64,000 nt of DNA, taken from assembly GCF_020520425.1 (NCBI RefSeq), contig NC_079487.1:61992398-62056397 (forward strand). Reading direction: 5' to 3'. Below are positions 12,785-24,759 of the stretch, piece by piece (position 1 is the stretch's first letter; each line of letters starts with the position of its first letter). The notes below the pieces were generated by a model. It was not told where the DNA came from. It worked only from the letters and a program-made list of their open reading frames with translations, and did not search any database. A program made the translations under genes and the position numbers. Source of the DNA: Spinacia oleracea (lineage: Eukaryota; Streptophyta; Magnoliopsida; Caryophyllales; Amaranthaceae).

Positions 12785-13478
12785 TGTTATCCCACTTTCC
12801 GTACTAACAACATAACTACTTCGTCGTTTTTCTATGTCGTGTCAATCAGGTACATTTATGTCGCAGGTAATGCCGCGTCGGATGAGTGAGTCGAGAGTTA
12901 TGTCGTGCAACAAGGGATAGGCGACGAGAGACTGACGATGGCGAACGGACGATGGAGGAATGGCCACGACAAACAGGTTGGCAGCGATAGGTCTAGAATC
13001 TAAGCCCAAAGTCCAAGTTGGGCCGCGCCGTCACATCATTAGAACAAGTCCAAAGGATGGTAGAAGATTAGGGAAACGGTTGAAGACTGAAGGAACGTGT
13101 AGTAGGAAACTCCTACCTTCTAGGGATTCTCTCAACAAACACGACCGTTAGAATTTATCTTATAAAAGGGGAAGACGATAACCCTAGAAGACACAAGTTA
13201 ACAGAAGCTCTCAATACTCAAGCATTATTTACATTCATATTCAAAAGGAATTCCTTGTATTAGTTATTTCGATTAAGCATAAACACTCATAGAAAATTGC
13301 AAGACATACTTAGTGGATTGATAGCCTCATAGCTATCCGCGGTTTTTTACCTTATTCCTGGGTTTTCCGCGTCAACACTTCTCTGTGTCGTGTCTCCTTT
13401 AATTGCTTTATTAGTTCATTGCTTAGTTAGTGTCGACCCTAGCCGAAAGTCGCCCCTAGACGAAATTTGGCATAAACA
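12785..13478 (+). repeat. R1 3' LTR
   Basis: 694 bases matching 3581-4274, with TATAAAAG at 13161-13168. It is followed by CAAAC and then LINE ORF1 sequence. Confidence 0.92.
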
Positions 13479-13483
13479 CAAAC

Positions 13484-13962
13484 CCCCCCAATTAATGTAA
13501 TGGAGTGATTTATTAGGAGGATCTGGAGGAACCTGAATGTGGATAAGGTTGTAATGGTGAAAAAGGGTGTGTTCTTAGTTCGATTCCTATCTTTGGATTC
13601 AAGGGATAAGGTGATGTCAGGCCATTATTTCTTTGACAGTAAACCTTTGGTATTGAAGGCTTCGGATGTTGATTTGGATATGGAGAAGGAAGATGTGAAA
13701 TCAATCCCCATATGGGTTCAACTTAAGCTGAACTTTAAATACTGGGGGGAAAAGTCTCTGTTTAAGATAGTCAGTCAGTTGGGTAAACCTATTAAGAGGG
13801 ATAATACAACCTGCTGTAGGGAAAAACTCCAGTATGCTAGAGTCATGGTAGATGTGTCCTTATCACAGGAACTTCCTGAGATGATCACATTTAGAAATGA
13901 ACTTGGGAATATGATTCAGGTTGTAGTCCACTATGAATGGAGACCAATTGTTTGTGGGAAAT
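13484..13962 (+). pseudogene. LINE ORF1, DUF4283 segment
   Basis: This continues LINE ORF1 after R1. It holds a DUF4283-type domain (RRIWRNLNVDKVVMV, LVLKASDVDLDM, SIPIWVQLKLNF) common to plant L1 ORF1 proteins. TGA at about 13507 and a one-base shift near 13490 break it. It ends at the first cysteine of a zinc knuckle (VCGK), where R2 is inserted; the remaining knuckle residues lie at 30682 onward. Confidence 0.75.
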
Positions 13963-16267
13963 TGTAGACACCTAATTTGTGTCTCCCCTCTAAGATGATG
14001 ACGATACCATTATCCTTACTAGGCGGTTGGAATAACTCCGTGCGGAAATCCCAATTGCTAAGAACATCTCCAAAATACAAGGTCCAAACTCCAATCCCCG
14101 AGACCGTTCCCCTCCCGGAACTCGGTACAACATACAATTCTCAAAAACCAATTTCAAAATCCAAGTACAATCTCATCTAGTAGACCATTCCATTGGTTTT
14201 ACTAGGCCTTTTCCACTCAAAATCATATAAGGCAAATCAAATTCGGGCGCCGACCCACAAAACCGAGCAAGCCGGGCCCAGTCCCGTACAGCCGGAATTC
14301 AAAACCCGCGACGGCTTTTTTTTTTACGCAAAATCAAGTCTTAACCTCCAAGAAAGCACTACGTGACAAGCATCGTACTATTCGTACGAAGGTACATCAA
14401 TACAAGACAAATCAAGGACTGAGCCCGCGTCCTTGATTATGGCAGCACGCATGCCACGTCACCAGCGCCCAACGCTAGTTTGGCGTGATGCGCTGGCAAT
14501 GGCTGGAAGTTTCCAGCCATTTTTCCTATAAATACCCCCTAATTTTCAGCATTTAGGGAGGTAACTTCAATATACAACGTCGTAATACAAAAATTACGCC
14601 TCAAATTTAAAGTCCAAAAATCCTTCAAAAACACATACAAACTTCAAGTTCTAAGCAATTGGGAGCTCTAAAAGGAATTCTTGCCTAAACCTAAATAGGT
14701 AATTCCGAATCCCACAATATCCAATCATGTTTCTTTGATTTTCCTACTTCAAAAATGATTAGATAGTTGGCATTTTTATTACTAAAAATGTCACTTGCAA
14801 CAATCATACATCTTTTCAAAATCCAAACTTTTCAAAATACAAAAATGCAAACTTTCAAGATTCAAGGATGTTCAAAGTTGTTTCCAATCACTTCTTTGAA
14901 CTAGAATCACTTTCAAGTATGGAGTAATCAAAGATGACACCTTTCTAGCTTTAAAGGTTTAGTCTTTTGAGATTCAAGACTTCATTTTTCAATATACAAG
15001 TTCAAGTTATCAAATTTCAAGATCCCACAATGTTTAGGGTTGCTCATGACTACTTCCCTAAACTAGGATCCTTTCAAAGTAAGAGCACATCAAAGATCTA
15101 ACCTTTTCAACATTAAAAGGCCCGATCTTTGAGATTCAAGTCTCTTAAGTTTCAATTTTTCAAGTACAAGTTCAATATTTCAAGTTCAAGTTCAATTACT
15201 TCAAGTTCAATAATTCAAGATTCAAACTTTCAAGTTCAAGTTCTATATGCAAAATCTAGGATACTTTAGGGTGAGCAACTTCTCCCAAGTTGAGATTTTT
15301 GGCTTTGAATTCGTGTCGGGCGCACTTATTTTTAAGGAGCCGCTCGGCGTTCAAATCTCATGTGCCCAAGTACAAATTTCAATATCGCAATTTCGATTAT
15401 GCACCTTTCAATATTGCAATTTCAACATCGCACTTTCAATTCCGCAATTTCAATATCGCACTTTCAATTCCGCAATTTCAATATCACACTTTCATTTCCG
15501 CATTTCAATTCCGCATCTTTACTTGCCTAGTCCTTCTAGGCAATGTGGACCTACTCCCTAGTCCTTTTCTAGGGGTTCTTGTATTTACTAATTCCGCACT
15601 CATTTACAATTGTGATGTTTCTTTATTTGCTTTATTGCTTTCATCGCCATACATGCTAAATACAACAAAATGCAATGTCACATCACACTTAACGAAGATA
15701 ATTTCTTGGACAAACCGGCCTTAGGTTCCTTTAAATTACCTTTAAAGCAAAGTGACCACCATACAATTAGAAGTTCTATTCGCTCTAAATTTCAAACCCA
15801 CATAGTCTAATCTAGGGTATATTTTCGAAAATGCTATGTCACGTACTCGAATAATTTCTAAAGCTCGCGAAATAAGCATCTCGTTCCCGTGCCCGGATCT
15901 CACCCATCCGTTTCGAGGATTCAAAGCCTTATCCAAAATAGAGTCACTTGCGGTCTTTCCAAACGAGACTTTAAATAATGTTTGGTGGCGACTCCTTCGA
16001 GGTACAAAAATACAATGGTTTTCTAAAAAACCGCCCCTTGTAGGGAATTGCAATACATACGCAAAAATACAATGGTTTTCTAAAAAACCGCCCCTTGAAT
16101 CTGGAAGCACGCTCCCAAACCTCGTGAACGAATGTCGAAAAACGAGCTTTACAAATACAAATTCGAGTACGATTTCAAATTTCAATTTCTAGGCATTTCA
16201 TGCATTTTTCGAAAAACCATATTGTGCAAAATGAATTTCTACCTTGCCCAAACGGATGTGTTCTACA
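13963..16267 (+). repeat. R2 5' LTR (right end uncertain)
   Basis: Matches 28576-30676 from its first base through about 16065. Beyond that it carries a second copy of AAAATACAATGGTTTTC and about 200 further bases ending GTGTTCTACA, a rough inverted match of the TGTAGACAC start. The 3' LTR instead ends at ACACCCCCTACA. Either the 3' copy lost about 200 bases or the 5' end should be placed near 16065. TATAAATA is at 14527-14534. The stretch 16268-16795 holds nothing else recognisable. Confidence 0.7.
14498..14534. promoter_or_regulatory. R2 LTR hairpin plus TATA box
   Basis: An 11-base perfect palindrome arm (AATGGCTGGAA, 14498-14508; TTCCAGCCATT, 14511-14521) lies six bases upstream of TATAAATA (14527). 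The same hairpin and TATA occur in the 3' LTR about 29110-29146, where the loop bases differ but both arms are conserved. Confidence 0.6.
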
Positions 16268-16795
16268 TTCGGGCTAGCCCCGGGGGCAACGAAATGGTGA
16301 CTCTCCATACGGTTCCCGACCAAAGTGTGTGACCATTTCCGCGCCTACCAAAACTTGACATTTGCTTGACATTCCCAACGTCAAGTATGGAGGCCGTCTG
16401 CCGACACATACGTCCCTTAGGCGGATGTGCAAGTTGTCGTCGGATCCGTCTCTTAGTCAAGTACCTTTTTGACACCCTAAGCCGACCACTTGCATCATTC
16501 AAAACTTAGACCGACCTTAGGTTGAGAACTTTGCATGTCGCATTCATATTCATGTTAGTGTGACAACGTGTTATTTGTGCATTTTGTGGGCGTCTTTGCA
16601 CGCGTGAATGGCTAACCTCGAGTTCTAGCTTGCCAAAACCAATTAGCCTCCAACTAGGAAAACCAAACCCCTAGGAGCATCATTCAAACCTCATGCATCT
16701 AAAATTGCCTATTTAAGGTCTTTTAGGAGTGACACTCCATTTGATTCAAAACCCTTAAACACGCCTCACGTACAAATGCTAAATTCAAAATTCAA

Positions 16796-17700
16796 TCCAA
16801 CGGCGTCATAATGCCGGATTTTCGAGTCCAAATTCCAAGTTCCAAATTCAAAATGCAAATCCAACGGCGTCATAATGCCGGATTTTCCATTTCAAATCTC
16901 AAATTTCAAATTCAAGTTCAAATCCAACGGCGTCATAATGCCGGATTTTCCATTTCAAACCTCAAGTTTCAAATTCAAACTCAAATCCAACGGCGTCATA
17001 ATGCCGAATTTTCTAGTCCAAATTTCGAGTTTCAAGTCCAAGTTTTCTAATCCAAACCTCAATTTTCAAGTCTAAATCCAACGGCGTCATAATGCCGGAT
17101 TTTCCAATTCAAAATTTCAAGCTTCGAGTTTCAAGTCAAGACCCAATCCAACGGCACCATAATGCCGGATTTTCTAATCAAAACTCCTATTTCAAGTTCA
17201 AAACTCAAATTCAACGGCGTCATAATGCCGGATTTTCTAGTCAAAATTTCAAATTCCAAGTTCAAAACTCAAATCCAACGGCGTCATAATGCCGGATTTT
17301 CTAGTCAAAATTTCAAATTCCAAGTTCAAAACTCAAATCCAACGGCGTCATGCCGGATTTTATAGTCCAAATATCCAAGTCTTCAAACCTCAAGTTCGAG
17401 TTGCCAATGCCAATCTCAAAACCTCAAGTTCAAATTCCAAATTCATACCGTCGTAATGCCGACTTTTCCATTCCACATTTCAAACCTGAAGTTCGAAGTT
17501 CAAAAATTCCAAACCCTCAAATCTCAAGTCCTATGTGCGAAAATTTCCGATTCCAAATCCATGATGGCATAATCTCCCTCATTCAATCTCCTTTTCAAAC
17601 ACTTCAAAATTCCAAGTCGACAGCGACATAATGCCGCACTTTCAAATTCCCAAATTCAATGTCTCAAATTCATGGCGGCATAATGCCGGATTTTCCATAT
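16796..17700. repeat. R2 tandem array 1 (about 60-90 bp units)
   Basis: About a dozen units share CAACGGCGTCATAATGCCGG followed by a variable AT-rich CAAATTTCAA spacer (for example at 16799, 16862, 16925, 16988, 17080, 17213, 17276 and 17340). The core contains an inverted repeat CGGC...GCCG. Open frames across it are by-products of the period. Confidence 0.9.
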
Positions 17701-17837
17701 TCAAAGCCTCACATTCTATATACAAAAGTGCGTCCTTTCCAGTTCAAAGTTCAAACTTCGAATCAAATTCCAACTTCAAACTCATTTTCGAGCTGCAAAT
17801 ACTGGCCTTCCATTGCTCTCAAATTCAAAATTCTAAA

Positions 17838-18470
17838 ACATTTCCAATGGGTTGAAAATCCCCTGAAATAGTACAAATTCAAATTCCTATTCAATGGGTT
17901 GAAAATCCCCTGAAATATTACAAATTCAAGTTCCACCTTCTATCAATGGGTTGAAAATCCCCTAAAATAATACAAGTCCAATTGTCCAATGGGTTGAAAC
18001 TCCCCTGAAATAATACAAATTCGACCCCTCAAAATACTTCCAATGGGTTGAAAATCCCCTGAAATAGTACAAGTTCAAAACCCTCTTTTCCAATGGGTTG
18101 AAAATCCCCTGAAATAGTAAAAATTCAAGTTCCAATGGGTTGAAAATCCCCTGAAATAGTACAAGCTCAAATTTCGCATCTTATTCTCGGGTAGAAATTC
18201 CCTTCAAATTTTCCAAATCCTATCAACGGGTTGAAATTCCCCTAAAATATTGACGGGTTGAAATTCCCTTTAAATAATACAAAATCAACTCCCTTTCAAT
18301 CGGGTTGAAATTCCCTTCAAATATTCCAAGTCCGATGGGTTGAAATTCCCCTAAAATATTGACGGGTTGAAATTCGCTTGAAATAATACAAAATTCAATC
18401 TCCTAGTACAAGTCCAATTTTGAAATTCTCAATGGGTTGAAATTCCCCTAAAATAGTCCAAGGTCCAATA
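17838..18470. repeat. R2 tandem array 2 (about 45-65 bp units)
   Basis: About a dozen units of AATGGGTTGAAAATCCCCTG plus a spacer such as AAATAGTACAAATTC, degenerating to the right. The core again has short complementary arms (GGG...CCC). It lies between array 1 and gag, that is, in the untranslated leader. Confidence 0.9.
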
Positions 18471-18689
18471 GGTCGAAATATTCTTTCGACATTCCAAGTT
18501 CTAGTACAAAGAGTCAACTTCCACAAAAGAATGAAGGCTCCTCTCAAACACTTCCAACGGGTTGCAAATCCCGAGTACAAATACAAAATCCAAAATCCCG
18601 AATCTTCGGAGTGGCACTTAGAGTCAAGTCTAGGTCTCATTCATTGCATGCATATCATATCATGTGTCGGGAAGTCCAAGTTCTAAACC

Positions 18690-20060
18690 ATGTGGTGTGT
18701 CCTAAATAGGAGTCCGAGGATCCTGTGGGTTCGCCGAAGAGGAGAGAGGTTGAAAAGAAATCCATCAGCCCTAGCCTCCCTCATAGCCGGCATCGAACGA
18801 GCAGCCAGTTCATCTCCTATAAATCAAACTTCCAGTCCCTTTCAAGAATCATTCCAAATGTCTGCCTCCGATCAACTCACTCAACTCCTAGCAGCTTTCA
18901 CTAGCCTCAGCGCCAATGTAGAAAACATAAGCAACCGACTGGGTGTTGTGGAACAGGGCGCGCCTACTGATGACTTAACCAAGAAGATCGAGAGTCTGGT
19001 CAGTAAGGTCACTAATCAAGAGAACTACTTTGACACCTCAATAGAAGATAACCTCAAGGCGAAGGCAAATCTGCCAGACAAATTCTCCGTCAATGATATT
19101 CCAAAGTTCAAGTCCACCGACAATCCTAAATACCACCTCAAGAACTTCAGAGCTACAATGGCCATCAAGGGGGTCAAACTTGAGCTATACCCTGTGGTAT
19201 TCCCCATGTCTCTGGAACCAGTCTGCCAGAAATGGTACTATTCACTCAAGGAACATCAAACATGTACATGGGAAGCAGTCGCTCGAGCATTCATGGAGCA
19301 ATATCAACCCAACATTCAACTTCAAACCACTCTAAGGGAGTTAGAGGTTCTCAGGAAGGCTTCACTACTTACCTCAACCGGTGGAGAGAAATGGCATCCC
19401 AGATGGTGACTCGACCTTCCGAGAGGGAGCTAGTCAAGATCTTTATACTGGTCTTCTTCCGAAATACAATACTCACATGAAGTACCTAGGCTTGGAAAGC
19501 TTCAAGAGAACTTACGACATCGGGGTCGACATAGAAGATGACCTGATGAAAACACCAGAAGCCCCGGCTCCACAAGCCGAAAAGTGGAAGGGCAAGAGAC
19601 CTGAAGCAACACACAGAGTTCATGAGGTCAACGCACTAGAGGCTCCTCAAGGTCCAAAGTCAAACAACTTCAAGAGCTGCTAACCAACGCAACTATCAAG
19701 GCAGACCACAAAGGGTCTTTACAAACCTCGGGATGTCCTACATCGAGGCATTCGATCGGTTGGTTGAGAAACAAGTCATAACACCAATCGGCCCAACACC
19801 TGATCCTCTAGTCGACAAGAGGTCGAAAAGCTGGGATCCGGCAGCCCATTGCAAGTACCATCAAGGGAAGGGTCATAACATTGAAGACTCCTACAAGTTT
19901 AAGCACTTGATCCAGAACATGGTCGACAACAAGACCTTACCCCTACCTCCCGGAGCCAAACAAAATCCTTCGGTCCAAGCCATCTCCTGTGGCTGTGAAG
20001 ATGAAGAGGAGGAATTTCCATGCAATTTGATCTCTATAATATACAAGCAAGGTTACGAAT
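18690..20060 (+). pseudogene. R2 gag
   Basis: ATG at 18690, or more probably 18858 (MSASDQLTQLLAAF). The capsid-type domain reads LPKF-like IPKFKSTDNPKYHLKNF, FPMSLEPVCQKWYYSL and FMEQYQPN, closely paralleling R3 gag (ATDNPRDHLLSF, FPMSLEPVPLKWYYH). Frameshifts lie near 19360 and 19440. The C-terminus continues from 19733 with CKYHQGKGHNIEDSYKFKH, where the last metal ligand of the knuckle is Ser instead of Cys. Gag would form the particle core, but this copy is broken. Confidence 0.82.
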
Positions 20061-20722
20061 TGATGGTCTCAAGCTTTTGCCATCTCCTTCCAAGTGCTCA
20101 AAACTGGGTGATCCCCGAACCTAGGGTAACCACCGACATTCAAGAGAACATCTGCCCTCTCGCTACCTTGAAGGCTTTGGGGTTCTCCGGGTACGATCTC
20201 ATGCTAAGTGCTCAACGAACTGTCAAACTCCAGGAGGTCACATACAAGGTCCTGGGAGTCCTCGAGCTAGTCTACTCCTCCGACACTTATCATAGCAATG
20301 CTGAATTCCTAGTTGTCGATGTATCTGCCAACTTCGACCTACTATCCGGACAACCGTGGTTTGAGGAAATATTAGATGGCCCTGCCTGCCTCACTCTCAA
20401 AGGTTCCAGCTTCCGAGACACTCTCATCAAACAAAAGCCGGCTGTACGCCAGGAAAAAGATGAGTGCATTCAAGAATACTACTACAGATGGGCAACCTTC
20501 GCTCGTACAATGAAGCCCGGGCTACCAGAGGGAAAGATGGTGAGAATGTTCCTTCTAGGGCTCAACACTTCATGCAAGGGCAGCTTCGCCGCATTTTCTT
20601 ACAGCACGTGGGACCAGGTCTGGGTTCAAGCCTTGAAGATCTGTGCATGTAGCCCCGTCTACGATGATTATGACAATGATGTGGATGTCTGGGAATACCC
20701 TGAGAACTATCTTTACGATTAG
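20060..20722 (+). pseudogene. R2 protease remnant and a gag-like segment
   Basis: The same frame as the gag tail runs through a protease C-terminal half (ICPLATLKALGFSGYDLM, LLSGQPWFEEI). The expected active-site DNG/DTG before ICPL is missing: the sequence reads DIQENICPL. The last 90 residues (ECIQEYYYRWATFARTM, LPEGKMVRMFLLGLN) resemble the second half of a gag domain rather than protease or RT, so a rearrangement is likely. Confidence 0.6.
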
Positions 20723-22913
20723 TGTCTTTGTCCAAGTCCAGAGTCTGTCTTTCAATTTTCGAGTCTAGCAATGAGTCTAAGAGTCTAGAACTAGAGTCTT
20801 GCATCAATCAAGAGCCTCTAAAGGCCGAGCTTCAAGTCAAAACAGTCGATGTAATGATTGCTGATTTCAATAACACTTTAATTTCTACTTACTCTTTGAG
20901 TTCTAATTCAAAACACAATCCTAATCCAAATAACTTTGCTTCACAAGAAACTTACTTTGAAATTCTAAAAGCTATCGAAAATCATGAAAACAGGACGCCC
21001 ATAATTGAGGAAACAGAAAAAATCAACCTTTCTAACAACAGTGATTCAAAACTAGTTCATATTGGTTTGACTCTATCTCAAGCAGAGCGGGATGATCTTA
21101 TCAAGCTACTTTCAGAGTACATAGACGTCTTCGCATGGTCCTATCACGAAATTCCAGGGGTTGATCCAGGCATCGGTCAGCATACAATTCCCCTTATTCC
21201 AGGTTCAAAGCCCATCAAGCAGAAACTTCGTCGCATGAAACCGGACATTTCCCTCAAAATTCAAGAAGAGGTTTCCAAGCAGCTAGAGGTCGGGTTTATT
21301 CGAGAAGCAAAGTATCCAGAATGGATTGAAAATGTCGCCCCAGTTCCAAAGAAGGATGGCAAAGTACGAATGTGTGTGGACTACAAAGATCTTAACAGGG
21401 CCAGCCCTAAAGACGGTTTTCCATTACCCCACATTGACATCCTGGTCGACAACACCGCAAATCATGCATTACTCTCTTTTATGGACGGGTATGCTGGCTA
21501 CAATCAAATTCCCATGGCAGAGGAGGACATGGAGAAGACAACCTTCATCACTCAGTGGGGTACATATTGCTATACAGTTATGCCGTTCGGAATGAAGAAC
21601 GCAGGAGCAACCTATCAAAGAACAGCCACACCCATCATGAGCGATATGATTCACAGGGAAATTGAGGTATATGTCGACGACATGATCGTCAAATCCAAAG
21701 AGCGACACGAGCATACCTCAGTACTTCAAAAGTTTTTCAACAGGCTCAGGCAATACAACATGAGGCTCAATCCGCAAAAGTGTGCATTCGGGGTAACGTC
21801 AGGCAAGTTGCTCGGATATGTTATCAGCTCTCGGGGCATAGAGGCTGATCCTTCGAAAATCAAAGCAATACTCGAGATGCAACCACCAGCGAATGAAAAG
21901 GAAATTCGGGGTTTTCTCAGCAGACTACAATATATCAGTAGGTTCATTTCAAGACTCACAATGATCTGTGAACCGGTATTTCGAAAGCTCCGAAAAAGCG
22001 AGCCCAAAGTGTGGGATGACGACTGTCAGCGTGCATTTGACGCTATCAAGGATTACCTTTCCAACCCACCAGTACTAAAGCCAGCCATGCCAGGGATTCC
22101 CCTCAGGCTCTACCTCACAACCATAGATTCAGCAGTAGGGGCTATGCTCGCCCAGGAAGTTGAAGGCAAGGAGAACGCCGTATACTACATAAGCAAAAAA
22201 CTGATTAAGTACGAGGCCAAGTACACTCAGCTCGAGAAACTCAGCATCGCCTTGGTTTGGACCACAAAGAAACTACGGCACTACATGCTCTCCCATACAG
22301 TACATGTGATCAGCAAAGCGAATCCTCTAAAGTACCTACTCGAAAAACCAGCTCTTAACGGACGGCTATATCCAGGTGGTTGGTCATGTTAGCAGAATTC
22401 GATCTCAAATACATCCCGCAGAAGTCTATCAAGGGTTCAGCAGTCTCAGACTTCCTAGCCGACTGTCCCGTCGAGGCAGAAGAGGAGGATTACGACTTAC
22501 CCGACGAGCAAATCCTAATGACCAGTGATGACAGTTGGTCAATGCATTTCGACGGTGCTTCGAATCAGAACGGGTGTGGTGTTGGAGTAATTCTAGTAGC
22601 CCCAGACGGCACTCACATTCCTATATCAGCAAAACTGCAATTCAACGTCACAAACAATGCGGCAGAATATGAAGCATGCATCATGGGCCTGGAAGCCGCC
22701 TTAGCATTGGGTGTTCAGAAACTTCGAGTGTACGGGGATTCTTCCCTAATCATCAATCAAATTTCCGGCAAATGGAAAGTAAGGGGCGAGATCTTGGCCC
22801 CATACCAGTCCTACCTTGAGCAGCTGTCTGAGCAAATAGAAGAGCTTCGCTATACATACCTCCTGAGAGAGGAAAACCAATTCGCCGATGCACTGGCAAG
22901 CTGGTCTCAATGA
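20722..22913 (+). pseudogene. R2 reverse transcriptase, RNase H and second RNase H
   Basis: A 556-residue open frame (20722-22392) holds RT, with VRMCVDYKDLNRASPKD, LPHIDILVDN, FMDGYAGYNQI and the catalytic YVDD in EVYVDDMIVKSK (about 21667-21700). RNase H follows (DSAVGAMLAQEVEGK, YISKKLIKYEAKYTQLEK). A frameshift near 22365 passes to 22380-22913, an archaeal-type RNase H with MHFDGASNQNGCG, NNAAEYEACIMGLEAAL, VYGDSSLII and ENQFADALA. Apart from the shift, the catalytic residues look intact. Confidence 0.9.
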
Positions 22914-24265
22914 TCAACATCCCAAATGGCATGGCTGAAATGCCACTTACAATTGAAACACGTCAAGAAGCAGCATATGTCCATGCTATTGACAACGTCG
23001 AGCAAGACGGGGATGAACCTTGGTTTACAGACATTCAAAGGTATCTACAAAATTCAGAGTATCCCCCGCACTTTTCAAGCAAAAATCAAAGGACTCTATG
23101 ACTACAATCAGCCAATTTCGTCATAGAAGGCGACATTCTATACAAAAGGTCCCTTGGCGGTCCTAACCTCCGATGCGTTTACAAGCACGAAGCTCAAAGA
23201 GTCATGGACAACATACATGCTGGAGTCTGTGGCACCCACATGAACGGGAAGATGCTAGCCCTCAAGATCATCAGGGCTCAATACTACTGCACTACCCTCG
23301 AACGGGATTGTTACTTCTTTGTCAAGAAATGTCCTACCTGCCAAAGGTGTGCGAATCTAAAGCACGTTCCTTCATCATTGCTATACTCTCAATCATCATC
23401 GTGGCCATTCTCAGCCTGGGGTATCGACGTAATCGGCAAAGTCACACCAACGGGCACCGGGGGTCATGAGTTCATACTAGTTGCTATCGACTACTTCACC
23501 AAATGGGTCGAGGCCAGATCATTCAAAGTGTTGGGTTCCAAGCAAGTGGCCCAGTTCATACAAGAAAACATCATATGTAGATACGGCGTTCCTCACGAGT
23601 TCATCAGTGACCAGGGAACCCATTTTCAAGGAGAGTGTGAAGATCTATTCACCGAGTACAAGATTCAACATCATAGATCTTCGCCTTATCGCCCACAAAC
23701 CAATGGGGCAGTCGATGCAGCCAACAAGAATGTCAAGACCATCATCATGAAAATGACTACCAATTACAAGGACTGGCCCCAGAAGCTGCATTTCGCATTG
23801 TGGGGGTATCAAACCTCAATTCGCACTTCAACTGGTGCAACTCCATTTTCATTAGTCTATGGAATGGAAGCAGTACAACCTATCGAGCTGGAGATACCTT
23901 CTCTAAGGATAGTCCTCGAACGCAAAATCCCAGAAGCTGCATGGGTAAAAGCAAGATATGACAAGCTAGTCATGCTCGATGAGGGCCGGCTTCAAGCCGC
24001 TCACCATGTACAAGTCTATCAGCGCCGAGTGGCCAGACATTTCAACAAAAGGGTCAGAACCCGAAACATCAAGGAAGGCGAGCTTGTCCTGAAAGCCCTC
24101 ATCAAAAGCACCATGGACCCAAGGGGAAAATTCAAACCCAACTGGGTAGGCCCATACATTGTCAAGAAGATCCTCTCCGGGGGAGCAGTCGAACTAACAG
24201 ACGTCGATGGAACACAATTCAGATCTCTGACCAACCTCGATCAACTCAAGAAGTTCTATGTCTAA
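22914..24265 (+). pseudogene. R2 integrase
   Basis: After a short linker with a stop (TGA at 22911, frameshift near 23100), the H-H-C-C module (HAGVCGTHMNG ... CPTCQRC) and core follow from 23204: WGIDVIGK (Asp), FISDQGTHF (Asp), then GAVDAANKN, where the third catalytic residue of the family (Glu) is replaced by Asp (GAT, 23714-23716). The C-terminus has LKALIKSTMDPRGKFKPNW and GPYIVKKIL. It ends TAA at 24263-24265. Confidence 0.87.
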
Positions 24266-24759
24266 GTTCCATGTTCAAATTCAAGAATCCAATTCAAAGT
24301 CCTGTAAGGTAGTCAGAACTACGTCCGGCCTGATTCCCTAACGGGACACGTAGGCAACCTCATTTCGAGGCCCGGCCACTTTAATACAAAAAAAATTGAA
24401 AATTTCCTCAATTAAGGGCATCCTAAAAATCAAATCAAGTTTCAAAACTCAATTGTTGTTGTCTTTATTCCAAATGTGTTAATTCAAAGCAAAGCATGTT
24501 CAAGTGGAATTTAACACAATAACTCTTTATTTGGCTCTAAGGCCTTCAAAGCTAATACAAAAGTTAGGATCAAGTGAAGCAAAGTTCAAAGCCTTTTCAC
24601 TTGCTAAACACATTTTCTAAACACATCTTCCAAACACATTCTAAACACAATTCTTTCCAATACAATTTCAAACACATTTAGCCTACAAAGATCTAGGGTC
24701 GGGCGACTATGCTCTCGAGTCTTGGCACCTTGATTACTATCCACTAACTCCCCCCGCAA
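24266..24759. other. R2 spacer between integrase and antisense gene A
   Basis: AT-rich sequence with repeated short TTCAAAC/ACACATT runs. No supported gene. It probably holds the 3' ends of converging transcripts. Confidence 0.6.

Larger units (their letters stand above)
3581..13478 (+). mobile_element. R1: Ty3/gypsy (Tat-type) LTR retrotransposon with an antisense gene
   Basis: Two 694-base LTRs (TG...CA) flank a PBS-like site, gag-protease, RT-RNase H, a second RNase H, integrase, an antisense intron-containing gene and a polypurine tract. The target duplication is imperfect: CAAAT (3576-3580) and CAAAC (13479-13483). By eye the LTRs differ at about 20 positions, so the insertion is not recent. 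Integrase after RT and a second RNase H domain after the first are the hallmarks of the Tat/Ogre branch. Many stops and frameshifts make it defective. It splits LINE ORF1. Confidence 0.9.

Noticed and set aside
15247..15724. Two overlapping plus-strand frames in the R2 5' LTR (and a matching one at 29859)
   Set aside because: Phe/Asn/Ile-rich translation of short TTTCAATATCGCA repeats; present only because the LTR repeats lack stops.
16796..18470. Regularly spaced repeats that could be mistaken for a CRISPR array
   Set aside because: Spacers are themselves similar AT-rich sequence, unit length varies, there is no cas gene, and the setting is a plant retrotransposon leader.
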